A stretch of DNA of 64,000 nt from UBA6244 sp965140775 (GTDB lineage Bacteria > Bacteroidota > Bacteroidia > Bacteroidales > F082), in contig OZ223471.1 of the NCBI GenBank assembly GCA_965140775.1, positions 1,550,001 through 1,614,000 on the forward strand, read 5' to 3'. Position 1 is the first letter of the stretch; each line of letters opens with the position of its first letter. Shown piece after piece: positions 56,156 through 64,000 of this stretch. The position numbers were made by a program, and so were the translations under genes. Below the pieces are notes generated by a model. The model ran no database searches. It was not told where the DNA came from and saw only the letters and a list, made by a program, of their open reading frames with translations.

Positions 56156-58636
56156 ATGATGAGTTACCTGGTACTAACAACTGGATTTCAGCGTAAACGC
56201 TTTTTTATTTCTTTACTAATTATGAGCATTCTCTTTTCTTCTTGCAAACAGCCAACCGAAAGTGCTGTAAGAAATGACTATCCTGTGGTTCCCGTAGAAT
56301 TCACCAAAGTACAGGTGGAAGGGCCTTTTTGGCTCAATCGAATCAATACCAACCGTCAGGTAACCATTCCCTTCGATTTTAACAAGTGCGAAGAAACTTC
56401 ACGAATCGACAATTTTGCAGTCGCTGCCGGACTAAAACCCGGGAAATTCGTTGGCTTTCGATATAACGACAGCGATTTGTTCAAGGTGATGGAAGGAGCT
56501 TCATTTTCGCTTCATACCTATCCTGATGCCCATCTCGAACATTACCTCGATAGCATTATTGATTTGGTGGCGCAGGCGCAGGAAGACGATGGTTATCTTT
56601 ATACTTGCCGTACCATCGATTCTGTCAATCTGCCCAAAGGTGCCGGCGACAAACGATGGTCAAATCTGAAAAATAGTCATGAACTTTACAATATAGGCCA
56701 TATGTACGAAGCGGCAGTGGCCCACTATTTGGCCACAGGAAAACGTAATTTTCTGGATGTGGCCATCAAAAGTGCCGACCTTGTTTGCAAAACTTTTGGA
56801 CCCGATGCCCATCAATTGCATGAAGTTACCGGACATCAGGAAATCGAAATAGGCTTGGTAAAACTGTATCGGGTGACCGGCGAAAAAAAATACCTGGACA
56901 TGGCCAAGTATTTTTTGGATCAACGTGGCAGATCAGAAAATCATCAATTATACACTTACGGTGAAGACGGTTCCATCAAAGATTATACACAGGATCACCT
57001 GCCGGTTGTTGAGCAACGCGAAGCGGTTGGACATGCTGTCAGGGCTGCATACATGTATTCCGGAATGGCTGATGTAGCTGCCTTAACACAGGATAAGGAT
57101 TTTAAAAAAGCGTTGGATAACTTGTGGGAAAATGTGGTTGGGAAGAAGTTGTACATTACAGGAGGCATTGGCTCTGTTTATAATGGAGAAGCATTTGGTA
57201 GCGATTATGAGCTACCCAACCTGACAGCCTACTGCGAAACCTGTGCTGCCATTGCCAATATGTTGTGGAATCAACGTATGTTTTTGCTTTATGGCGATGG
57301 AAAATATATCGACGTCCTCGAACGCACCTTGTACAACAATTATCTGGCTGGTGTTTCCATGGATGGAAACGAGTTTTTTTACCCCAACCCTCTGGAATCT
57401 GATGGCAGCCATGCCCGAAGTCCCTGGTTTAGTTGCGCCTGCTGTCCAACCAATGTGGTGCGGTTCATGCCCTCGCTGCCAGGCTATATTTATGCTACGG
57501 ATAACGATGAAGTGTATGTCAATCTGTATATTGCCAGCTCAACTCGTTTAGAGATGCCTTTCGGAAACCTAACGCTCAAACAATCATCTGATTACCCATG
57601 GCAAGGTGATGTGAAGGTGTTGGTTGAAGATTTGGCTGAACCCGCGTCATTCAACATCAAATTGCGAATCCCGGGATGGGCAGTAAATGAAGCCATTCCC
57701 AGTGATCTGTACAGTTTTATTGAACCGAATACCGATCAGGTAACCATGGAAGTGAATGGCGAGCCCGTACGATTTTCAATCGAAAAAGGCTATGCCACCC
57801 TCACCAGAACATGGCAGAAGGGTGATGAAATTCATCTTCATTTGCCGATGCCTGTCAGAAAAGTAATTGCTCACGACAGTGTGGAGAGCGACAGAGGTAA
57901 AATGGCTATTCAAAGGGGACCCGTGGTTTTTGCTGCCGAAGGAATAGACAACGGCGGAAGCGTAAGAAACCTTTTGTTCGACCCTTCCGTTTCCTTTGAT
58001 TCCAAATTCAACAACGAGCTTCTGGGAGGTGTGGAACAAATTACGGCCAACGCGGAAGCGGTAAGTCTTGATAAAAACGGAAACCTTGTCAGGAAACCAA
58101 AGGAGGTGTCGTTTATTCCCTATTATGCATGGGCGCATAGGGGTGCAAACGAAATGGTGGTGTGGGTACCTTATATGGAAGAAGCCACCACCCCTACGCC
58201 TCCGCCAACCATCGCTTCAACCAGCAAAGTTTCCGCTTCTTTTGTTCACGATAATCCTCAAGCCATGAACGATCAGGTAGTTCCTGCCAACAGTAACGAC
58301 CATGATATTCCACGTTTTACTTTTTGGGATCATAAGGGTACCAACGAATGGGTGATGTACGAATTTAATCAACCCAAAAATATTAGCAGAACTGCCGTTT
58401 ACTGGTTCGATGATGGTCCTGATGGAGGTTGCCGAATCCCGTCAGACTGGAAATTGTTTTACAAAGACATGACAACCAAAAAGTGGAAAGAGGTTACCAA
58501 CTACAACGACTACCCATTAACCAAAGACGATTTCAACTCCATCACTTTTATGCCCGTAACAGCCAATGCTGTTAAACTGAAAATAAAGCTGCAAGACGGT
58601 TACTCCGGTGGTATTTTAGAGTGGAAAATTCAATAA
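56156..58636 (+). CDS. GH127 beta-L-arabinofuranosidase lipoprotein
   Basis: 826 aa from 56156. Lipoprotein signal with cysteine in SILFSSCKQP. GH127 (HypBA1-type) (alpha/alpha)6-barrel: metal-site Glu361 and Cys363 in TAYCETCAA and the nucleophile region Cys429-Cys430 in FSCACCPTN, as in the zinc-dependent cysteine glycosidases (numbered from the 56156 start). The C terminus (about 665-826; FNQPKNISRTAVYWFDDG) is a galactose-binding-like/discoidin-type domain. Removes terminal beta-L-arabinofuranose, as from hydroxyproline-rich glycoproteins or arabinan. First gene of a three-gene operon (13-bp gap). Confidence 0.92.
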   Translation: MMSYLVLTTGFQRKRFFISLLIMSILFSSCKQPTESAVRNDYPVVPVEFTKVQVEGPFWLNRINTNRQVTIPFDFNKCEETSRIDNFAVAAGLKPGKFVGFRYNDSDLFKVMEGASFSLHTYPDAHLEHYLDSIIDLVAQAQEDDGYLYTCRTIDSVNLPKGAGDKRWSNLKNSHELYNIGHMYEAAVAHYLATGKRNFLDVAIKSADLVCKTFGPDAHQLHEVTGHQEIEIGLVKLYRVTGEKKYLDMAKYFLDQRGRSENHQLYTYGEDGSIKDYTQDHLPVVEQREAVGHAVRAAYMYSGMADVAALTQDKDFKKALDNLWENVVGKKLYITGGIGSVYNGEAFGSDYELPNLTAYCETCAAIANMLWNQRMFLLYGDGKYIDVLERTLYNNYLAGVSMDGNEFFYPNPLESDGSHARSPWFSCACCPTNVVRFMPSLPGYIYATDNDEVYVNLYIASSTRLEMPFGNLTLKQSSDYPWQGDVKVLVEDLAEPASFNIKLRIPGWAVNEAIPSDLYSFIEPNTDQVTMEVNGEPVRFSIEKGYATLTRTWQKGDEIHLHLPMPVRKVIAHDSVESDRGKMAIQRGPVVFAAEGIDNGGSVRNLLFDPSVSFDSKFNNELLGGVEQITANAEAVSLDKNGNLVRKPKEVSFIPYYAWAHRGANEMVVWVPYMEEATTPTPPPTIASTSKVSASFVHDNPQAMNDQVVPANSNDHDIPRFTFWDHKGTNEWVMYEFNQPKNISRTAVYWFDDGPDGGCRIPSDWKLFYKDMTTKKWKEVTNYNDYPLTKDDFNSITFMPVTANAVKLKIKLQDGYSGGILEWKIQ

Positions 58637-58648
58637 ACCAATTAGATA

Positions 58649-59779
58649 ATGAAAAAATTTTTATTACTCGCAATTCTCATACTTGGTTTTTTTTTCGCGT
58701 TTGTTATTTGTGATGAAATGCCAATAGGTGAAAATTCTAACAAAGAGAACGACCATGTTTCGACCATCGCAACCTATACATTAAGCAATAAATCAGGTAA
58801 TTACGTTACCATTACCAACTACGGAGCCAAAGTGATGTCCATTGTGGTGCCCGATAAGGATGGAAACAAAGGCAATGTGGTACTCGGATATGATGAAGCC
58901 GATGAGTACTTGGCAGGAAATCTGTATTTTGGCGCCATTGTGGGACGGTATGCCAACCGAATTGCTCAGGGTAAATTTTCGTTGGATGGAGTTTCGTACC
59001 AACTCGATAAAAATAACGGAGAGAATCACCTTCATGGAGGTCCCAAAGGTTTTCATCAAAAAATCTGGAAAGCTGAAAAATCTGTGGGCGAAAAGGGCGA
59101 ACAACTGACCTTAACTTGTACAAGCCAAGATGGTGAGGAGGGTTATCCCGGCAAAGTTGATTTAACCGTAACTTACATTTGGACAGCCGACAATAGCCTG
59201 ATAGTGAAATATTTGGCACAAACCGATAAAAATACCATCATCAATTTGACCCACCATTCTTTTTTTAATCTGAAAGACGGCGGTAAATCTTCCATTGTTG
59301 ATCACCACCTTATGATTAATGCATCGTATTTTTTACCTGTGGATGATGGACTTATTCCAACAGGTGAGCGGCGGTCAGTTGAAGGAACGCCCATGGATTT
59401 TCAAAAATCGCACGCCATTGCCGATATGATTTATGCAGATGATGAACAACTCAAACGAGGTAGGGGGTACGACCATAATTTCATCCTGAATACCGGTACC
59501 GATTCGCTTGTCCTTGCCGCCGAAGTGTATGAACCCACTTCCGGAAGGGTGATGCAGGTGTTCACCGACCAACCGGGATTGCAATTTTATTCGGGTAATT
59601 TCCTGGACGGCACTGATATCGGTCATGGGCATACCCCATACAATTACCGCACTGCTTTTTGCCTGGAAGCGCAGCATTTTCCAGATTCACCCAACCATCC
59701 TGATTTTCCCTCAACACTAATGAAGGTGGGTGAAACCTACCGACAGGTCACCGAGTACAAATTTCTGGTAAAACGCTAA
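58649..59779 (+). CDS. galM: Exported aldose 1-epimerase (mutarotase)
   Basis: 376 aa. N-terminal lipoprotein-type signal (MKKFLLLAILILGFFFAFVIC, shown as MKKFLLLAILILG then FFAFVIC), so it probably acts in the periplasm or at the outer membrane, unlike classical cytoplasmic GalM. Catalytic motifs: NRIAQGKF, NHLHGGPKGF, the His in NLTHHSFFNL and the Glu in AFCLEAQHFPDSPN. Interconverts anomers of released sugars, which fits a partner of the preceding arabinofuranosidase. Confidence 0.93.
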   Translation: MKKFLLLAILILGFFFAFVICDEMPIGENSNKENDHVSTIATYTLSNKSGNYVTITNYGAKVMSIVVPDKDGNKGNVVLGYDEADEYLAGNLYFGAIVGRYANRIAQGKFSLDGVSYQLDKNNGENHLHGGPKGFHQKIWKAEKSVGEKGEQLTLTCTSQDGEEGYPGKVDLTVTYIWTADNSLIVKYLAQTDKNTIINLTHHSFFNLKDGGKSSIVDHHLMINASYFLPVDDGLIPTGERRSVEGTPMDFQKSHAIADMIYADDEQLKRGRGYDHNFILNTGTDSLVLAAEVYEPTSGRVMQVFTDQPGLQFYSGNFLDGTDIGHGHTPYNYRTAFCLEAQHFPDSPNHPDFPSTLMKVGETYRQVTEYKFLVKR

Positions 59780-59904
59780 TCCGGATTTTATATCAATGAT
59801 AAACAGATTGTTATGTCATCTTTGACAAAAAATCATATACCATATTGTTCAATTGGTCGTTTTCAAATATCTGTGTATCTTTCCTTCAGAAAAAATACCT
59901 TCCA

Positions 59905-62900
59905 ATGAAATATTCTTCCAAAGAAAGTCAGTTGAATTATATATTGAGTTTTATCATGCTGGTTGTCATTGTTTTGGGGTCGGTTTCTTGTGCCGAAACC
60001 AAACATAATCACAACATCCGGCTTGGATTGGTGCAGCTCAGGCATGGTCAGCAGCCTGCTGAAATGGATTCGGTGACTGCTGTGTTGAGTAAAATGCAAG
60101 ATGTTGACATTAAATATGTTGAGTTGGGAAATTCCAATTTCAATCCAAACGAATTCGACATCCTTTGGGTTCATCAAATCGACACCAACAAATCGATGGA
60201 TGCTTTAAACGATAGGGCTGTCCGGCAACTCCGGGATTTTCAATCTAGTGGAGGAAATCTGTTGCTTACCATGAGTGCAACCAATTTCCTTCAGCCTCTC
60301 GGTCTGGAGGATCAAAACCCTGAAACTTCCACCATGGAGGCAAAGGACGGAGGTTATGGCAGAAATCTGGGCTTGCACGCTTTTCTATCGCACCCCATTT
60401 TCGACGGGATGCATGGAGGAGCCTACCTTTTTAGTCCCAAAGTGGATACTGTGGCCCGTCAATGGGGTTATTTTGGTGACGACTATCTTCCCAAAGGAAA
60501 TGTGGTGGCCATCGACTGGGCATATATTCACTTGTACGAAAACAAGAAGCTGGTGCTGGAATATACCAACGGCCAAGGAAAAACAATGGCCGTTGGAGCC
60601 TATCTGAATTTTGCCATGGATAATTTTAACAAGTATGCCATGGAATTGTTTTTGAAAAACACTGTGAACTATCTTGTAAAGTCAACATCCCGTGAGGACA
60701 ATTATTGGCGTTATGCGCCCCCGGTCGTGAAGCAACATGCGTTTCAGTCCCAACCTGTCACCTTATGGCAAGCAGACATGGGGGATTTCTCTTCGATACC
60801 ACTTCAACATACCCGGAAAGCTACTGAAAATCAATGGGATTTGGCAGGCGAACGCATCCTGCTCATGGGTAAAGAGCATGGTGGTATCGATGAAATATGG
60901 GCACATCCCTTCATGGCGTTGCGTGATTATACCATTGGTTTCAAGGAAAATAGTCAGGATTCCATCACGTGGCTCACACGAAAGGCAGATAGTATATGTA
61001 TTACACCGGCTGCCATTCAACGAAATTTCAAAATTGGAAATGCCACTCTAATTGAGCAGATTGTTGTCGATATTGAAAATCCTGTTTCAGTGATAAAATA
61101 CCAATTGAGGAACGGATCCGACATCCAATTGTTTGTAAAATTCAGCACGCGGCTTCGATTGATGTGGCCTTATTCATCAAAAGTCACAGGGCAAATTCAA
61201 TATGAATGGAGTGAGGCCGCCAATGCATTTATTTTTACCGATAACAGCCAGCGGATGACCACCATGATTGGGGCGAACCTCAAACCTGAATACGAGATTT
61301 GTGGCCAGTTTGATGGATTTGAATCAATAAACTCAACCATCCACGGAGTGGCGACCACTGATTTGCTGGCTTCCGGACTCATGCAGTTTTCACTGAAAAC
61401 GGGCCAAAACCTTGAATTGGTGATTGCTGCTTCCAACGAGGGCGTTGTTAACACCATGACAGCATATACGGAGCACGCAAGTGAAAAAAATGATGTCTTT
61501 CAGCGAGCTGGTGCCTATTACCAACATCTGTTGGAAAATACTTTGTCGATCCAATCCCCCGACCCTCAGTTTAATGAAGCTTACCAGTGGGCCATTGCCG
61601 GCACCGACCAGTTTTATGTACATACCCCCGGAATTGGGAAATCGCTGGTGGCAGGTTATGCCACCACTGATTATGGATGGGACGGAAATCACTGCATCAA
61701 CGGACGACCCGGTTATGCCTGGTATTTCGGCCGGGATGGTCAATGGAGTGGTTTTGCCCTGAATGATTACGGCGATTTTGAAAAGGTTAAATCGATTTTG
61801 CAGCAATACATTGATTTTCAACGTTACGACGGGAAGATTTATCACGAACTAACCACTTCAGGAGTAGTGCACTATGATGCAGCCGACGCCACCCCGCTGT
61901 TTGTGATTTTGGCCGGACATTATTTGAAACATTCGGGAGATACCGCTTTTATCCGTTCAAATTGGCCAAGTATCAAAAAATCCATTGATTTTTGTTTTGC
62001 TACCGATATCGATGGCGATCATTTGATAAACAATACGTTGGTGGGGCATGGCTGGGTGGAAGGTGGTCATTTATTTGGCGGGCAAACCACCATTTATCTG
62101 GCTTCGGTATGGGGCAAAGCGTTGGAAACGGCTTCCCAGATGGCCTTGTTGATGAACCGGCATCATTTATCGGAATATTATCTGCAGGAGTCTGTTTTAG
62201 TTAAGGGTTTGATAAACAGAGGATTTTGGAACCAAAAGACCCAACACTTTAACCATAGTAAAAATGCTGATGGATCTTACATTGAGGATATTACCATTAT
62301 GCCGTCCATTCCTCTTTATTTGAAACAAATTGACAATGGCCAGCAATCGGTGGTTTTACAAAAATTTGCAACCAACAACTTTTCCTCCGATTGGGGTGTG
62401 CGTATCACAGGCATGGATAGTCCGGGGTTTAATCCAAAGGGCTATCATTCCGGCAGTGTGTGGCCACTTTATACCGGATGGGTGGCTTTAGCCGAATATA
62501 AAAATGACAGACCCTTGCAGGGATATGTCCACACTGTAAATAATCTGAACAACTACAAAGATTGGGGCTACGGTCATGTGGAAGAGGTGCTCAACGGACT
62601 CGAATACAAACCATCTGGCGTGTGTGCTCACCAATGTTGGTCAGAAACCATGGGGTTGCAACCCTTGATTGAGGGTATGCTGGGCTATGAGCCGGATGCC
62701 ATCAATCATGCAATTTCCTTATCCCCTTCATTTCCAGTAAATTGGGATTCGGTGAAGGTCAACCATTTGAAAATGGGTGATGTGGATATGTCTTTCGAAA
62801 TGAAGCGCGATGGGCACACCTGTAAGTTTGTTTTTGTCCAAAATCAGGGTCGCCAGCACCCCATTTTATATTTTTCTCCGATTTTTGAAGCCGGTACTGA

Positions 62901-63330
62901 AATTACAGCTGTAGAATGTGGGAGCAAGCCGCTGGCATTCGCCATGCAAAATAAGGCAGATCATGTGAAGGCCATCATGAGTTTTCAGATGAAAGATACG
63001 GTCGAGCTAAATATTGCGTATCACAGAGGGCTGGAAGTTATTCCACCTGATGAAGACGTGGCACCAAACGATGTTTCCCATCATATCCGGGTGATCGCGT
63101 CTAAATTACTAGATAATCAGTTCATCATAAATACCGAAGGTCCAGGTGGAACTGTCCGCAAACTATTGATTTCGAAGGGAGACTATTTAATTACCGGTGT
63201 TGAAGGGGCTCAAATCGTGAGTCAATCGGACAGAACCATCGAGTTGGAAGTGAGCTATCCCCAAGCAAACCCGGCCAAAAACAACTACCGTGCGAAAGTA
63301 ATTACCCTAAATGTGGCCAAAGCATTTTAG
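59905..63330 (+). CDS. Large six-hairpin glycosidase-like lipoprotein
   Basis: 1,141 aa from 59905 (open to 59845). Lipobox in VVIVLGSVSCAE. An N-terminal class-I-glutamine-amidotransferase/ThuA-like domain (about 25-265; LGLVQLRHGQQPAEM, SSGGNLLLTMSA) is followed by a beta-sandwich region (about 270-550, possibly DUF4450) and a six-hairpin (alpha/alpha)6 catalytic-type domain (about 560-900; TTDYGWDGNHCINGRPGYA, FSSDWGVRITGMDSPGF, SGSVWPLYTGW) like amylo-alpha-1,6-glucosidase/GDE_C or GH63-type barrels. Substrate unknown; context suggests arabinose- or rhamnose-containing glycans. About 125 bp after the mutarotase stop. Confidence 0.8.
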   Translation: MKYSSKESQLNYILSFIMLVVIVLGSVSCAETKHNHNIRLGLVQLRHGQQPAEMDSVTAVLSKMQDVDIKYVELGNSNFNPNEFDILWVHQIDTNKSMDALNDRAVRQLRDFQSSGGNLLLTMSATNFLQPLGLEDQNPETSTMEAKDGGYGRNLGLHAFLSHPIFDGMHGGAYLFSPKVDTVARQWGYFGDDYLPKGNVVAIDWAYIHLYENKKLVLEYTNGQGKTMAVGAYLNFAMDNFNKYAMELFLKNTVNYLVKSTSREDNYWRYAPPVVKQHAFQSQPVTLWQADMGDFSSIPLQHTRKATENQWDLAGERILLMGKEHGGIDEIWAHPFMALRDYTIGFKENSQDSITWLTRKADSICITPAAIQRNFKIGNATLIEQIVVDIENPVSVIKYQLRNGSDIQLFVKFSTRLRLMWPYSSKVTGQIQYEWSEAANAFIFTDNSQRMTTMIGANLKPEYEICGQFDGFESINSTIHGVATTDLLASGLMQFSLKTGQNLELVIAASNEGVVNTMTAYTEHASEKNDVFQRAGAYYQHLLENTLSIQSPDPQFNEAYQWAIAGTDQFYVHTPGIGKSLVAGYATTDYGWDGNHCINGRPGYAWYFGRDGQWSGFALNDYGDFEKVKSILQQYIDFQRYDGKIYHELTTSGVVHYDAADATPLFVILAGHYLKHSGDTAFIRSNWPSIKKSIDFCFATDIDGDHLINNTLVGHGWVEGGHLFGGQTTIYLASVWGKALETASQMALLMNRHHLSEYYLQESVLVKGLINRGFWNQKTQHFNHSKNADGSYIEDITIMPSIPLYLKQIDNGQQSVVLQKFATNNFSSDWGVRITGMDSPGFNPKGYHSGSVWPLYTGWVALAEYKNDRPLQGYVHTVNNLNNYKDWGYGHVEEVLNGLEYKPSGVCAHQCWSETMGLQPLIEGMLGYEPDAINHAISLSPSFPVNWDSVKVNHLKMGDVDMSFEMKRDGHTCKFVFVQNQGRQHPILYFSPIFEAGTEITAVECGSKPLAFAMQNKADHVKAIMSFQMKDTVELNIAYHRGLEVIPPDEDVAPNDVSHHIRVIASKLLDNQFIINTEGPGGTVRKLLISKGDYLITGVEGAQIVSQSDRTIELEVSYPQANPAKNNYRAKVITLNVAKAF

Positions 63331-63390
63331 GGCATGTTTTCCGTTTAATTCTAAGTTAGGGTATTGAGGATGGGTTGAAGATGTAACTTT

Positions 63391-64000
63391 CTAAAATCCG
63401 GTTAATAAACCGATGCCGCCAACAAGCAGTCCAACGGCCACATTAATCAATTTTACCACCACAAATCCTTTGCGGGTTTCGGCGAGCAATGGAATGCTTC
63501 CATGACCATCTTGCACAATGGAGCTGGCCAGCAGAATGCTGAATGGCAGATTTCCTGAAGCAAACAGGATAACAAAAACCAAGTGAGGTCCCGACTCGGG
63601 TATGATGCCAACCAGAACGGCTATCAGGAGGACAACGAATAGATTTTGATGAATGAGGCTTTCAATATCCAGGTAATGGTTGAGTAAATGCAGGAAGGCC
63701 AGGGTACCGAAAGTCCATAAAAATATCCTTAGAAAGTGTTTGTTAATCACGTGTTTCCATAGGTGGTCTGACAGAAAATGATCGTTGACAGTTATGGCGA
63801 TAAACAAACAAATCACGATGACCGAGATAAACGTATAATGGATCCATTCGGGGTGTTGGTGCGCATCCATTGCGGGGAGATTGAGCAGCTCATGATGATG
63901 CCCCAGATGCTCAGAGATAAGCACAAATGCCAGCATTCCAATCAAAAAAACCAAAATGAGCCCCCGTAAAAGAGAAAGGTGTTTCAATTGATGAATCATG
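63391..64000 (-). CDS. Putative heavy-metal/arsenic exporter, ArsP_2 (DUF2899) family (5' partial)
   Basis: C-terminal 202 aa of a polytopic membrane protein, with about six helices and the family's conserved VQDGHGSIPLLAETRKGF motif. Two His-rich loops (SEHLGHHHELL and MDAHQHPEW) suggest metal binding. The ATG at 63999 lies at the very window edge, and the family is usually about 400 aa with ten helices, so the gene very likely continues beyond the window. Lies converging with the glycosidase operon. Confidence 0.75.
   Translation of the reverse strand, partial: MIHQLKHLSLLRGLILVFLIGMLAFVLISEHLGHHHELLNLPAMDAHQHPEWIHYTFISVIVICLFIAITVNDHFLSDHLWKHVINKHFLRIFLWTFGTLAFLHLLNHYLDIESLIHQNLFVVLLIAVLVGIIPESGPHLVFVILFASGNLPFSILLASSIVQDGHGSIPLLAETRKGFVVVKLINVAVGLLVGGIGLLTGF

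Overview
The window is chromosomal DNA of a member of the Bacteroidota, probably class Bacteroidia (Marinilabiliales- or Prolixibacter-like, though the rank cannot be fixed by eye). The evidence is: many extracellular proteins with type IX secretion (T9SS) C-terminal domains, Bacteroidota-only families (DUF3276/PUR, DUF5683), the -7 promoter element TAnnTTTG before several genes, and almost no Shine-Dalgarno sequences. Both ends cut through genes: rmuC at the left and an ArsP_2-type membrane exporter at the right.

Positions 1-24,100 are ordinary housekeeping DNA. They hold rmuC-rlmB, rplS, an aldehyde dehydrogenase with trmD, two exported peptidases, a PUR-type nucleic-acid-binding protein, parA-parB-DUF5683 with dapB, an lgt/inositol-phosphatase/DUF2061/NfeD run, two transporters, carbamate kinase, the redox repressor Rex with operator-like palindromes at its own promoter, a Ca/Na antiporter with YggS, and an iron-sulfur L-serine dehydratase. 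Two short tandem-repeat tracts lie at 2,020-2,229. A tRNA-Ser(CGA) lies at 24,413-24,499, followed by about 1 kb with no convincing gene and then a DUF302 gene.

Positions 26,700-49,100 form a 22-kb array of leftward genes for exported surface or secreted proteins: a deletion-derived FISUMP-type pseudogene, an FG-GAP/ASPIC protein, a 1,876-aa BNR/PKD/GEVED protein, a 75-aa PID-CTERM-like protein, three beta-helix proteins (1,277, 1,589 and 660 aa) and a 519-aa exported protein. Four of these genes are mosaics. A 1,286-bp 3' module ending in a T9SS signal is shared by two genes, a 2,324-bp beta-helix-plus-repeat block by two, and a 0.93-kb block with a 3' tail that lacks a T9SS signal by two. 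A roughly 113-residue repeat, present eight times, sits at the joints. Sequence identity is close to complete across most of these blocks, so the locus looks recently and perhaps still actively recombining. This is the most interesting part of the window.

Positions 49,627-50,958 are a complete 1,332-bp IS4-family insertion sequence with matching inverted ends and a 9-bp target duplication. To its right are an orphan 117-aa protein with a PAS-rich hybrid-less histidine kinase, a small outer-membrane-type protein, an unknown polytopic membrane protein, and a three-gene rightward carbohydrate operon: a GH127 beta-L-arabinofuranosidase lipoprotein, an exported aldose 1-epimerase, and a very large six-hairpin glycosidase-like lipoprotein. 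The operon suggests removal and mutarotation of arabinose-type sugars at the cell surface or in the periplasm.
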